A stretch of DNA of 64,000 nt from Klenkia terrae. Its GTDB lineage: Bacteria > Actinomycetota > Actinomycetes > Mycobacteriales > Geodermatophilaceae. Position 1 is the first letter of the stretch, and each line of letters starts with the position of its first letter. The notes beneath the pieces were generated by a model. It was not told the DNA's origin and did not search any database. It was given only the letters and a program-made list of their open reading frames with translations. The stretch is from assembly GCF_900491935.1 (NCBI RefSeq), contig NZ_UEXK01000004.1:2598562-2662561 (forward strand), read 5' to 3'. The position numbers and the translations under genes were made by a program. Shown here piece after piece: positions 9,197-18,512 of the stretch.

Positions 9197-10273
9197 GTGA
9201 CGAACAACAGCGGTAGTGCGGTGCTGCAGCCGGAGCAGGAGATGCTCAATTGGGGGCGTCTCATCTTGGATGGAGTCCCCTACGCCGACCTGGTGAGCGC
9301 CCGGGATCGTGACCCGTCCGTGACGTGGTTCGAGCACTGGATGCAGACGGCTGCCAACTACGAGCGACTCGGCGAGACAGCCGAGTCCCGTGGGCACACC
9401 ATCAGCGCCGGCGAGTATTTCGTCCTGGGCTCGCTCGCTGCGCAGTACGCCCAGTTCCTGTGGTTCGACGACCGACGTCGAGCCGGACAGGAGCGCAAGG
9501 TCGAGCTCTACCGCCGCGCAGCCCCGCTGCTGAACCCGCCGGCGGATCGGTTCGAGGTCACCGTGGACGGTGCCACCGTCCCTGGCTACGTCCGAACCCC
9601 CTCGACGGGCGAGGGCCCGTTCCCCACCGCGGTGCTGCTGGGCGGTCTCGAGTCCACGAAGGAGGAGAGCTACCAGTTTGAGCAGCAGCTCCTGGCCCGC
9701 GGCATTGCCACGGTCACCTTCGACGGCCCCGGACAGGGCGAGATGTTCCCGGAGGTCCCGCTGCGCGGTGACTACGAGCGTTACACCTCCGCAGTGGTCG
9801 ACTACGCAGAGAAGCTCCCAGAGATCGATTCCTCGCGCATCGCCGTGGTCGGTCGCAGCCTCGGTGGGCACTACGCCCTGCGCAGCGCAGCCCTGGATGA
9901 CAGGTTCATCGCCTGCATCTCCTGGGGCGGGTTCGCCGACATGGATTCCTACGACGAAGAGACCCCGATGACGAAGGAGAGCTGGAAGTACGTCACCGCG
10001 TCATCAACGGATGAGGAGTCTCGCGAGCGGGTCATGACCCTCATGGACGTCCGCTCCGAGCTGCACAAGCTACGCGTCCCGACGTACATCCAGCACGGTA
10101 TGCACGACGAGGTTCCGGTGAGTGAGGTCGAGGTGGTCAAGCAGCTGGCGGTCGACGCCCCCCTGACCATCGTGATCGAGCCCGACGGGGACCACTGCTG
10201 CCACAACCTCGGGCCGCGTCCGCGCATCGAAATGGTCGACTGGCTCGAAGAGCAGCTCAAGCCGCGGTCCTGA
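9197..10273 (+). CDS. dhponh: 2,6-dihydroxypseudooxynicotine hydrolase-like alpha/beta hydrolase
   Basis: The 358-residue protein has a helical N-terminal part and an alpha/beta-hydrolase core. The nucleophile is Ser221 in GRSLGG, with Asp304 (HGMHDEVP) and His333 (DGDHCC) completing a triad. The spacing matches, with a constant offset of four, the triad I recall for the pAO1 enzyme (Ser217, Asp300, His329), which cleaves a C-C bond to give 2,6-dihydroxypyridine and 4-methylaminobutyrate. The pAO1 active-site Glu248 would align to Tyr252 here, with acidic residues at 253-255, so the exact site should be modelled. GTG 9197 is chosen because GGAGAGGG lies just upstream. A strong hairpin follows the gene. 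Confidence 0.72.
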   Translation: MTNNSGSAVLQPEQEMLNWGRLILDGVPYADLVSARDRDPSVTWFEHWMQTAANYERLGETAESRGHTISAGEYFVLGSLAAQYAQFLWFDDRRRAGQERKVELYRRAAPLLNPPADRFEVTVDGATVPGYVRTPSTGEGPFPTAVLLGGLESTKEESYQFEQQLLARGIATVTFDGPGQGEMFPEVPLRGDYERYTSAVVDYAEKLPEIDSSRIAVVGRSLGGHYALRSAALDDRFIACISWGGFADMDSYDEETPMTKESWKYVTASSTDEESRERVMTLMDVRSELHKLRVPTYIQHGMHDEVPVSEVEVVKQLAVDAPLTIVIEPDGDHCCHNLGPRPRIEMVDWLEEQLKPRS

Positions 10274-10588
10274 AGGGCCGCCGAGAGACCGCGCTGCCCT
10301 CCACCGCCGCTCGGGTGGAGGGCAGCGCCTTCATGCACGCCCACCCCGGCCGGCCGGCCAGTCCAGCGCTATGCCGCGCGCGTTGTCCGGCTGCTAACGG
10401 TCACCGGCCGCGCAGATCGTGGTCAACGCCTGCTGAGCGCTTCATGTGGTCGGCGACCGCGGGCTCATGCGCCCCGAGCCCCTTGATGGTCCGGCCCCGC
10501 CTGGTCAGCTTTCCTGTGCGGCGCGGTGGCAACCCGCCATTGCCACAGGTCCGGCGCTCAGTCGGGCGCAGCAGCCCGCGGTGACGGT
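10274..10588. other. 315-bp convergent intergenic region
   Basis: No gene is supported between the hydrolase (plus) and the GST-like gene (minus). The region holds the terminator hairpin at 10291-10328. Confidence 0.5.
10291..10328 (+). terminator. 15-bp terminator hairpin after the hydrolase
   Basis: Arms 10291-10305 (GCGCTGCCCTCCACC) and 10314-10328 are perfectly complementary around an 8-base loop, 17 bases after the hydrolase stop codon. It lies between convergent genes. Confidence 0.75.
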
Positions 10589-11611
10589 TCAGACGACGCC
10601 GTGACCGGGAGGTACTGCCTCACCGGCCGGGGCCGGTCCAGGGGCAGTCCCATCTCCGAACGGGCGGCCTCCGAGGGCTTCCCGGCCGTGCGGAGTGAAC
10701 CAATTGCTCAGATCGGGTCCGTTGGGCACGACCCCCGATGGGTTGATGTGAGCATGCACGAGATAGAAGTGCTGCTTGGCTTCGAGGAAGTCCACCGTGT
10801 CACCGAACCCCGGAGTCTGGAAGAGATCGCGGCAATATGCCCACAGGACCGGCAGCTCAGTCAGCTTGTGGCGGTTACATTTGAAGTGACCATGGTAGAC
10901 AGCGTCGAACCGAACCAACGTGACGAATAGCCGCACATCGCTTTCAGTGACCGATCCACCCATGAGATACCTGTTCGTGGCCAAGCGTTCGGACAACCAA
11001 TCCAACGCGCTGAAAAGACGCTCGTAGGCGCGTTCGTAGGCCTGCTGCGACTGCGCAAAGCCACATCGGTAGACCCCGTTGTTCACGTCGCTGAAGATGC
11101 GCTGCATGACAGCGTCCATCTCGTCCCGGAGCGGCTCGGGATAGAGGTCGGGAGCCCCAGCGCGGTGCAGCCCTGTCCACTGTGTAGAGAAGTCCAACGT
11201 CAGCTGTGCAAAGTCGTTGGTCACCACGGCAGCAGACGGGACATCGACCAGCGCCGGCACAGTGATGCCCTGGTCGTAGTCGGGAAACCTAGCCAGATAG
11301 GCCTGCTGCAGTCGCTCATAGCCCAGCACAGGATCCAGGTCCCCTGCGTGCGAGCCGAACGTCCAGCTGCGCGAGTCATGAGTGGGCGCGCACGCCGCCA
11401 GGGAGATAGCATTCTCCAGGCCAAGCAGTCGACGAACGATGATGGCCCGGTTTGCCCACGGACATGCTCGAGCGACGACCAGCCGGTAGCGACCCGCCTC
11501 TACCGGCCAGTCTCCGGAACCATCTGCAGTGATCCGGTCAGTGATGTAGGTGGACTTGCGGCGAAACTCCAGCTCGTCGCGAACGGGTTCGCCCTGCGGT
11601 TCGGTGGTCAT
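10589..11611 (-). CDS. glutathione S-transferase-like (quinone-reductase class) protein
   Basis: The 340-residue protein has a thioredoxin-like N-terminal half with the CPWA motif (RACPWANRAIIVRRLLGLE) and an all-helical C-terminal GST domain. This is the pattern of Xi-class S-glutathionyl-hydroquinone reductases. The ATG at 11611 is chosen for the GAGG upstream; an earlier in-frame start exists at 11701. Actinobacteria generally use mycothiol, so the thiol partner is unclear. In a nicotine cluster it could act on quinone forms of trihydroxypyridine, which otherwise dimerise to nicotine blue. That role is inference. Confidence 0.7.
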   Translation of the reverse strand: MTTEPQGEPVRDELEFRRKSTYITDRITADGSGDWPVEAGRYRLVVARACPWANRAIIVRRLLGLENAISLAACAPTHDSRSWTFGSHAGDLDPVLGYERLQQAYLARFPDYDQGITVPALVDVPSAAVVTNDFAQLTLDFSTQWTGLHRAGAPDLYPEPLRDEMDAVMQRIFSDVNNGVYRCGFAQSQQAYERAYERLFSALDWLSERLATNRYLMGGSVTESDVRLFVTLVRFDAVYHGHFKCNRHKLTELPVLWAYCRDLFQTPGFGDTVDFLEAKQHFYLVHAHINPSGVVPNGPDLSNWFTPHGREALGGRPFGDGTAPGPAPAGEAVPPGHGVV

Positions 11612-11879
11612 GTCCCTACCTCGATCCGCTCGTTTGGTCATCGTCGAACAGCACCTGGAGCAGCGGGTGTGCGCGGCCGGCCACAGCGGCGCCAGCGCCA
11701 TATGAATGCCGCCAGCGTTCAGCTCGCAGCCGTGCGCAAAGCGCCCTGCGCGCGGTGGGGTTGCCTAGCTGTGGGCAGCAAGCAGCGCCGCGGTGCCAGG
11801 CAAGGTCGCCGACACAAGTGAGGCGGAGGCCTGGCCTACACCCGGTGTGCAGCCCCCATCACCGCGCACCCCTCAGCCA

Positions 11880-14309
11880 TCAGTCGTCGGTTGCCGGAGT
11901 CCCCAGGTGAATCTGCAACGCGGTCGTATCCGATTCCGCGACGTCGTCCACGGCGGTACCTTCCTGCCCCGCCATGGCCTGGCGAGCCATCGTGAACAAA
12001 GCCTGCGGATGGACAGGGACGCGTTGAACGCGGAACTCACCGCCGAGTGCATCATCAATAGCACCAGCGACCGCCGCGCCCACCGCGATCAGCCCCACTT
12101 CCCCCAGGCCCTTGGCGCCGAACGGGTTGTTCGGGGTTGGGGCGTCCTCGGTGATGAAGTAATCCACGCGTGGGATCACCTCAGCGGTGGGAATCAGGTA
12201 GTCCATGAACGACGTCGACAGTGGTTGCCCAGCCTCGTCGTACAGGAATTCCTCAAATAGGGCCCCGCCGATGCCCTGGGCAGCGGCCCCGATGATCTGC
12301 CCCTCCGTGGTGAGGTGATTGATGACCTTCCCAGCTTCGGTGCTGACAAAGAAGCGGCGGATGGTGTGACCCCCCGTAGTGGGGTCGACCTCGATCTGAA
12401 CAAGCGTGATGCCATAGGGGTAGTTCATGTGGTCATCGAGATAAACGGCGTCGGCCCCCAGCCCGGGCTCCTTGCCGGCCAGCCGGGCAGTGAAGTTGTC
12501 GAAACGCTGCGCAATCTCCCCCAGGCTCAATGATGTGCCCGGTGACCCCACCACCTGAACTCGACCCTCGGTGAGCTCCAAATCAGCGACGTCAGCCTCG
12601 AGCATCTCACTGGCCAACTCCAAGGCCTTTTCGCGAGTCTTGATCGCCGCGATGCGTGCTGCACCGCCGGCAAGCACCGTGGACCTACTCGACCATGAAC
12701 CGACCCCATCGGGCACTAGGTCGGTGTCTCCGTGCAACACGTCGATCACATCGGGATTGATGCTGAGTTGGTCGGCGACAATCTGAGCCAACACCGTCTC
12801 GATGCCCTGACCCACCGAAGATGCGCCGGTCAAGATTCGGACACGACCGGCCTCATCGACTTCGACGGACCCCGTCTCGTAGAGACCCAGGCCAGCCTTG
12901 TCCATCAGCAGACCAACACCGTTGCCCACCAGACGCCCCTCGGCACGCGCTGCTGCGGCCTCTTCCCGCCACGCGTCGTAGTCGGCGGCTGCCAGAGCCT
13001 TCTGCACGTGGTCCAGTACGTCACCGGAATTGAAGGAGTACGGCTCGAATGCGATCTCCAGGCCCGGCTCCCAAGGCAAGTCAGCAGCAGTCAGAAGGTT
13101 GCGGAGCCTGATGGTGACCGGGTCGATACCCATCTCCTTCGCCGCGAGGTCGAACAGCCTCTCCCGAGCGAACGTCCCCTCAAAGCGACCCGGCCCCCGG
13201 TAGGCCGCCAGCGGAGTCTTGTTCGTCAAGACCGCATGCAACTCCGCGGACAACGCAGGAATTCGGTACGGGCCCACGATCATGCCCGCGGTGATGTCGC
13301 TGACCAGCGGCTCAGCTTGGCGCATGAAGGCACCATGGTTGTGCCAGATCTCATCGCGGAGCGCGAGGATTTTGCCCTCAGCATCGAAGGCACCCGAGAT
13401 GTGGTGGACCTGCTCGCGGGCATGAGAGATGCCCACCATGTGCTCGACTCGGTCCTCGATCCACTTCACGGGCTCGCCAAGAATCCGCGCGGCGTGGGCC
13501 ACCAGGATGTACTCAGGAAATGCGCCGCCTCGGACGCCGAAGTTGCCGCCGACGTCGGTGTGACGCATCCGCATGCTGCTCTGCGGCATACCCAGCACCT
13601 TGGCCATGACACGACGGGAGTCGTGCACATGGACCGGACCCCACATCCACAGCTCATCACGAGCCGGGTTCGGCTCTACGACACAACCCCGCGTCTCCAT
13701 CGGGATCCCCGTGTGACGGCCGATCTCGAACTCCCCCGTGACCACATGCGCAGCCGCGGCGAAAGCTGCCTCGACATCGCCGTACTCCTTGACGAACCGT
13801 GCCGGCTCGTTGCCACCCGCATGCAGCGGGGTGCTGAAGCCGGCGGCCTCAACGGGGTTCAACAACACAGGAAGGTCGTCGTAGTCGACGCTCACGAGCT
13901 CAGCAGCGTCCTCGGCCAGGTAGGGATCCTCGGCCACCACCACGGCGACCGGCTGGCCCACGTAGAGGACCTTGTCCACGGCCAGCACGGGGTGACCAAA
14001 CGTGTCCAACTCAGGGAAGCCTTCGTGGTACCCGATCTCTTCGATGGGGATCACACCCAAATGCCGGGTGTCCTCACCGGTCAGCACCAGCCGAACGCCA
14101 GGCAGCGAGCGAGCCGCTTCCGTGTCGATGGCAGAAATGGTCGCGTGAGCGCTCGTCGCCCGGACAACCCGCATCGCCAGCGCACCAGCCAGGTGCACGT
14201 CATCGACGTAGTAACCCTTACCCCGCAGGAGTCGACGGTCCTCGATCCGTGGCGTCCGGCCCCCGACGTGCGGGACCTGCGGGGCAGGGCTGGAGCTGGT
14301 GGCAGTCAT
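11880..14309 (-). CDS. kdhL: molybdopterin-binding large subunit, probable 6-hydroxypseudooxynicotine (ketone) dehydrogenase
   Basis: The 809-residue protein is a xanthine-oxidase-family large subunit. It has a hammerhead N-terminal domain, the cofactor segments VGGNFG (near 251) and AYRGPGR (near 367), and the catalytic glutamate in KGLGEVG (near 730). The CO-dehydrogenase loop AYXCSFR is absent, so it is not a CO dehydrogenase. No FAD or Fe-S subunit gene is next to it; a matching M-S pair lies 3.3 kb away on the other strand. In pAO1 the ketone dehydrogenase large subunit is likewise separated from its M and S genes, as I recall, which is why I assign this one to ketone dehydrogenase. GGAAGG precedes the start. 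Confidence 0.68.
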   Translation of the reverse strand: MTATSSSPAPQVPHVGGRTPRIEDRRLLRGKGYYVDDVHLAGALAMRVVRATSAHATISAIDTEAARSLPGVRLVLTGEDTRHLGVIPIEEIGYHEGFPELDTFGHPVLAVDKVLYVGQPVAVVVAEDPYLAEDAAELVSVDYDDLPVLLNPVEAAGFSTPLHAGGNEPARFVKEYGDVEAAFAAAAHVVTGEFEIGRHTGIPMETRGCVVEPNPARDELWMWGPVHVHDSRRVMAKVLGMPQSSMRMRHTDVGGNFGVRGGAFPEYILVAHAARILGEPVKWIEDRVEHMVGISHAREQVHHISGAFDAEGKILALRDEIWHNHGAFMRQAEPLVSDITAGMIVGPYRIPALSAELHAVLTNKTPLAAYRGPGRFEGTFARERLFDLAAKEMGIDPVTIRLRNLLTAADLPWEPGLEIAFEPYSFNSGDVLDHVQKALAAADYDAWREEAAAARAEGRLVGNGVGLLMDKAGLGLYETGSVEVDEAGRVRILTGASSVGQGIETVLAQIVADQLSINPDVIDVLHGDTDLVPDGVGSWSSRSTVLAGGAARIAAIKTREKALELASEMLEADVADLELTEGRVQVVGSPGTSLSLGEIAQRFDNFTARLAGKEPGLGADAVYLDDHMNYPYGITLVQIEVDPTTGGHTIRRFFVSTEAGKVINHLTTEGQIIGAAAQGIGGALFEEFLYDEAGQPLSTSFMDYLIPTAEVIPRVDYFITEDAPTPNNPFGAKGLGEVGLIAVGAAVAGAIDDALGGEFRVQRVPVHPQALFTMARQAMAGQEGTAVDDVAESDTTALQIHLGTPATDD

Positions 14310-14705
14310 GCAGGCGCCGACCTTCCGCTAAGTGGGCTGAACCTCAATATTGACCGCCGAGCAGGGTCAGCTGCTTGCTGCAAACCGAAAGCCCAAGCTC
14401 AGGATTGCCCGGCCTCGACAAGCGTGCCGCCCGCACGAGACAGCCGGCCCACGAGCCGGGACCGCCGCTGATACTGACGCCGCCGATCCGTGGGGCGGGC
14501 GATCAGGGTGCGGCCATGCAGATCAGGACGAGGACGGTCCACGGGACCGGTGACAGCTCACCGTGCCGTGCGGGAAGGCACAAGCGGGACCGCTGCCTTT
14601 GCCGGAACGCGAACAGTCGTCCCACCCCGCATGTCCGGATACTCCACCCATCCCAAGCCTCGGAGCCGGGAACACCGCAGCTGCAGCCGTTCGAAGGAGA
14701 ACCCA
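14310..14705. other. 396-bp divergent promoter region
   Basis: This stretch separates the ketone dehydrogenase large subunit (minus) from the 6-hydroxynicotine oxidase gene (plus) and should contain both promoters. A longer in-frame extension of the oxidase reaches back to 14490, but its N-terminus has no family similarity and is rejected. I see no clear operator. Confidence 0.5.
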
Positions 14706-16031
14706 GTGGCATACGACGTCATCGTTGTCGGCGGAGGATTCGCTGGATTACGAGCCGCCCGGGATCTTGCAGCTGCGGGCTCCTCGGTGGTCCTCTTCGA
14801 GGGGGGGCATCGCCTGGGTGGTCGGGCCTACACCCGGGCGTCTGAACTGTTCCCCGAGGTCCAGGTCGAGATCGGTGGCACCTACCTGGAACGGCACCAC
14901 CACCCGCGGTTGGCCGGGGAACTGGACCGCTACAGCGTCCCCACAGCACCCGCCCCCGAGGCCACCCACTTCCGCAACCGCCTGGGATCGGGTGACTACG
15001 ACCGGGCCTTCCCGGTCCCTGGTGAGGAAGCGACATCGGTCGAGACCGGCTCCTACCGGATGCTTCGGGATGCACACCGCATCGACATCACGGCTGGCCT
15101 GGAGAACCAGAACCTCGACGACTTGGACATCCCGCTCACCGACTACGTAGAGACGCTCGGTCTGGGCCCGGTCGCCAAGCAGTTGGTGCTTTCGTGGAGT
15201 TGGAACATGCTGGGGCAGCACCCCTCCAAGTCCTCCGCACTGTGGGCTCTGCAGCAGGTGGCCGCCCACGGATACAGCGTGCTCGGCGTCGTCTTGTCCC
15301 TCGACGAGATCGTTCCCGCCGGCATGAACGAACTGGTAGCGGCCATGGCCGCTGACGTGCCCCAGATCGTTCAGGGGGCACTGGTCACGGAGGTCACTCG
15401 GCAAGAGGACGGCACCTACGAGGTGCTCGTCGAGCGCGCGGGGGAGCGGGAGCGCCACCGCACTACTCACGTGGTGATCGCGACCCCGTTCAACACCTGG
15501 CGCAACATCACACTGGAGCCCGCGCTGCCATCCAGGAGGGCAGCTGCCGTGGCCCGAGGCCATGCCTGCCGTGGACTCAAGCTCATCATCCACGTCACGG
15601 GTGTGCCAGCAGGGTTGTCGTGCACCGGTGATGGCGTGTTCCCCACCGTCTATGACTACATGGCAACCCCAGACGGCGGGCGGTTCCTCGTCGCGTTCAC
15701 CGATTCAGACTCCTTCGACCCCACCGACGAGGTCGCCGTGGCCGCCGCAGTCCACCACTACGTCCCCGAGGCTGTAGTGCACGGCGTGGAATACCACGAC
15801 TGGGCGGCCGACCCGCTGTTCGGTGGCCCCTGGGTATCGCCCTACATCGGGCAGTTCAGCCAGATCCACAAGGGCCTGGGGGAGCCGCACGGCAGGGTCC
15901 ACTTCATCGGTTCCGACGTGTCGCTGCAGTTCCCCGGCTACATCGAAGGCGCCCTGGAGACAGCAGACAATGCAGTAACCAGCATCCTGAGCGGCGCCCC
16001 CGAGCGGCCCGGTCCGGCCCACCACGCATGA
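14706..16031 (+). CDS. 6hlno: 6-hydroxynicotine oxidase (flavin amine oxidase)
   Basis: The 441-residue protein is a monoamine-oxidase-fold flavoenzyme. The N-terminus VIVVGGGFAGLRAARDLA binds FAD, and the C-terminal GSDVSLQFPGYIEGALETA closes the flavin site. From memory, long stretches match the 6-hydroxy-L-nicotine oxidase of pAO1, for example NLDDLDIPL, SWNMLGQ, LGVVLSLDE and HDWAADPLF. The enzyme oxidises 6-hydroxynicotine at the pyrrolidine ring, giving 6-hydroxypseudooxynicotine after hydrolysis. The GTG at 14706 has AAGGAGA five bases upstream and gives the family length. This is the strongest single marker of the pathway in the window. Confidence 0.92.
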   Translation: MAYDVIVVGGGFAGLRAARDLAAAGSSVVLFEGGHRLGGRAYTRASELFPEVQVEIGGTYLERHHHPRLAGELDRYSVPTAPAPEATHFRNRLGSGDYDRAFPVPGEEATSVETGSYRMLRDAHRIDITAGLENQNLDDLDIPLTDYVETLGLGPVAKQLVLSWSWNMLGQHPSKSSALWALQQVAAHGYSVLGVVLSLDEIVPAGMNELVAAMAADVPQIVQGALVTEVTRQEDGTYEVLVERAGERERHRTTHVVIATPFNTWRNITLEPALPSRRAAAVARGHACRGLKLIIHVTGVPAGLSCTGDGVFPTVYDYMATPDGGRFLVAFTDSDSFDPTDEVAVAAAVHHYVPEAVVHGVEYHDWAADPLFGGPWVSPYIGQFSQIHKGLGEPHGRVHFIGSDVSLQFPGYIEGALETADNAVTSILSGAPERPGPAHHA

Positions 16032-16203
16032 CTGGTGAAACCTGCTGCGAGGACCGCTGCAAGCCGCGTGCAGTGCAGCGCCACCCACCCACCCCACGGC
16101 GCCGGGCCACTGCCCTCCGGTGCTCGGCGCTGGCGGCAGGAAGGCTGCCGATGAGGCGATCCAGGCACCGGACGACTGACGTGGTTGCTCGTACGCTCGG
16201 CAA

Positions 16204-17430
16204 GTGACACTCGAAGACGACCTGCAGGCCGTGGCCGACGGGGTACGGGAACGGTTGCCCGAACTCACCACGAGGATCGCACGTCGTCTGCGCGATGAGA
16301 TCCCGGAGTTCTACCTGCGTGACAACCCGGCGTTGAGGGCCGGGGAGACCGAATCCATCAGCAGCTCCATCCGAGACATCCTCGATGGAGTGACCGAGGA
16401 ACGGCCTCCTCCCGAGCGTGCCTCGGATGCGCGCCTGCGCGAGGCACGGCTAGCGGCCCAAGCCGACGTCGACCTGCACGCACTGCTGCGAACCTCGCGG
16501 GTCGGCCAGGCCCTGACCTGGGACTGCATCCTCGAGGTAGCAGATGAGCTGATGCCCCAATCGTCGCAGCGCCTGCCGGTATTGCGACACATCAGCCAGT
16601 ACCAGTTCATCTGGAACGACCGGGTCAACGCCTCCATCATCGAGGCATACCAACAGGAATACCGCGCCTTCTATCTGCAGGGACGGGACCGTAAACGGCG
16701 GGCGCTGGTCCGCGACCTGCTCGCTGGTATCCCCGTGGATGAGTCCGCACTCGGGTACTCGTTGCGCGGACGGCACGTCAGCGTGATCGCTTGGGGGACC
16801 GCGCCCGAGGCCGCCATCAAGAAGGCCGCAGCATCCTTGGGTTGGCAATCACTCACTGTCTCCGGTGCGGCCGGCACCGTCGTGGGATGGCTCGGCAGGC
16901 CCAATACCAAAATATCCTCCGATGAGGACCTGTCTGCCCTGGAGACAGCTCCCGAGACGTTCCTGGCCGTTGGCCAGTACGGCGACAACCTGGATGGGAT
17001 GCAGCGCTCCTACCGGCAGGCGTGGCAGGCATACCGGGTCGCTCAGATCCACCCGCAGCCAGTGACCCGGTACACCTCGGTCGCGCTGGAGGCACTGGTT
17101 CTGCGAGACCTCCCGGCTGTCCGCGACTTCATCGTGGAGCAGTTGGGCCCTCTCTACCGCGCCGACGAGCGAGCCAAGGTCCTACGAGAGACCCTCAGTG
17201 CCTACTTCGCCAGTGGGCAGAACGCCGCATCCACGGCATCGGTCATCGGCGTGCACGAGCGAACGGTGGCCTACCGACTCAGGTCCGCCGAGAAAATCCT
17301 GGACAGGTCGATCGCCACCTCGCGAGATGAACTGTCCATCGCTTTGCGCATGTACGCGCTCCTGCAAGAGCAGGAGCGCGCAGACCTCGTCGCATTGCAG
17401 GACCAGGTTCTCGGACCCGCTCCGTTGTGA
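16204..17430 (+). CDS. PucR-type helix-turn-helix transcriptional regulator
   Basis: The 408-residue protein has an N-terminal RsbRD/CdaR-like helical region, a middle GGDEF-like linker and a C-terminal PucR helix-turn-helix (VIGVHERTVAYRLRSAEKIL, near 345-365). It differs in its N-terminal sensor from the regulator at 1904. It starts with GTG at 16204, 172 bases after the oxidase, and precedes the ketone dehydrogenase M-S genes. Likely targets are the nicotine genes on both sides. pAO1 uses unrelated regulators, so control has been replaced here. The inducer is not known; a nicotine intermediate is a reasonable guess. Confidence 0.8.
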   Translation: MTLEDDLQAVADGVRERLPELTTRIARRLRDEIPEFYLRDNPALRAGETESISSSIRDILDGVTEERPPPERASDARLREARLAAQADVDLHALLRTSRVGQALTWDCILEVADELMPQSSQRLPVLRHISQYQFIWNDRVNASIIEAYQQEYRAFYLQGRDRKRRALVRDLLAGIPVDESALGYSLRGRHVSVIAWGTAPEAAIKKAAASLGWQSLTVSGAAGTVVGWLGRPNTKISSDEDLSALETAPETFLAVGQYGDNLDGMQRSYRQAWQAYRVAQIHPQPVTRYTSVALEALVLRDLPAVRDFIVEQLGPLYRADERAKVLRETLSAYFASGQNAASTASVIGVHERTVAYRLRSAEKILDRSIATSRDELSIALRMYALLQEQERADLVALQDQVLGPAPL

Positions 17431-17621
17431 TCTCCCTGCGGAATCCTGACGACGGTGCGTGCGGCTTGTCCGAGAGCAGAGACATCACACCGGAGCCCGC
17501 CAGGGAAGGTTGAACCTGCCCCACACATGACGCCCCCTCGTTGCGTCTGCTGCGGGCGAGTGAGAAGGAGCCGCCAAGTGCAGGACACGGTGCATGACGT
17601 AGAAGATCCGGAGGGGCGGTC

Positions 17622-18512
17622 ATGAAGCCTCCAGCGTTTGAGTACGAGGCACCCTCCACGGTGGAGGACGCCGCCCAGTTGCTCGCCGACGGTGGTGACG
17701 ACGCAAAGTTGCTGGCAGGCGGGCAGAGCCTTATCCCCTTGCTCAACCTTCGGTTCGCGGCGCCGTCGTTGCTCGTCGACCTCAACGGCGTCGCCGAGCT
17801 GGCCCACATCCACGACGCTGCGGGGGAGCTGCGGATAGGAGCCCTTGTCCGGCACAGCACCGTCGCCGGCCATGCCCTGGTCGCCGAACGCCACCCACTG
17901 CTGACCGAGGCCTTGGGATACGTCGCGCATCCGCAAATTCGCAACCGAGGAACCATCGGCGGTACGACGGCTCACTCCGACCCTGCCGCCGAAGTACCCG
18001 TCGTCCTGCTCATGAGCGATGCCCGAGTCGTCGCCCGCTCGACCCGCGGACAACGTGAGGTTGCAGTGGACGACCTGTTCGTGTCGATCTTCACGACCAG
18101 CCTCGAGCCAGACGAGATCATCACCGAGGTGATCATCCCGGACCGTCACTCCGAACCGGGAACGATCACCGGGGCCTCTTTCCAGGAGTTCGCCCGCCGG
18201 CACGGTGACTACGCCATCGGCGGCGGTGCAGCGATCGTCGAGCTGGACGCCGAAGGTGTCTGTCGGAGCGCCCGGGTCGGGCTGCTAGGAGCGGGAATGC
18301 GCCCCGAGGAGTCCAAGGCCGCGGCCGCCGTGCTCGAGAACAGCACCCTCGCCGAGGACACAGTCCGCGAAGCCGCCCGGGTTGCCACAGCCGACATCAG
18401 CCCCCTGGGGAATGTGCACGGCGACGTGCAGTACCGACGTGACGTCATTCGTGAGATGACCTTCCGTGCGGTGATGACAGCAGCAAACAAGGCAAAGGCG
18501 GGGACCGCGTGA
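17622..18512 (+). CDS. kdhM: FAD-binding middle subunit, probable ketone dehydrogenase
   Basis: The 296-residue protein is a CoxM/xanthine-dehydrogenase FAD subunit. It carries the flavin motifs AGGQSLIPLLNLRFA (residues about 29-43) and TIGGTTAHSDPAAE (about 110-123). It passes electrons from the Fe-S subunit to an acceptor. The gene overlaps the Fe-S subunit by four bases (GTGA), so they are translated together. No large subunit follows; the nearest unpaired one is at 11880-14309. Confidence 0.85.
   Translation: MKPPAFEYEAPSTVEDAAQLLADGGDDAKLLAGGQSLIPLLNLRFAAPSLLVDLNGVAELAHIHDAAGELRIGALVRHSTVAGHALVAERHPLLTEALGYVAHPQIRNRGTIGGTTAHSDPAAEVPVVLLMSDARVVARSTRGQREVAVDDLFVSIFTTSLEPDEIITEVIIPDRHSEPGTITGASFQEFARRHGDYAIGGGAAIVELDAEGVCRSARVGLLGAGMRPEESKAAAAVLENSTLAEDTVREAARVATADISPLGNVHGDVQYRRDVIREMTFRAVMTAANKAKAGTA

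Noticed and set aside
12732-14471. 579-residue plus-strand open frame
   Set aside because: It is antisense to the molybdenum large subunit, which has all family motifs; the frame is open because of high GC at codon third positions.
14490-14705. N-terminal extension of the 6-hydroxynicotine oxidase
   Set aside because: The extra 72 residues have no family likeness and precede a strong ribosome-binding site with the normal start.
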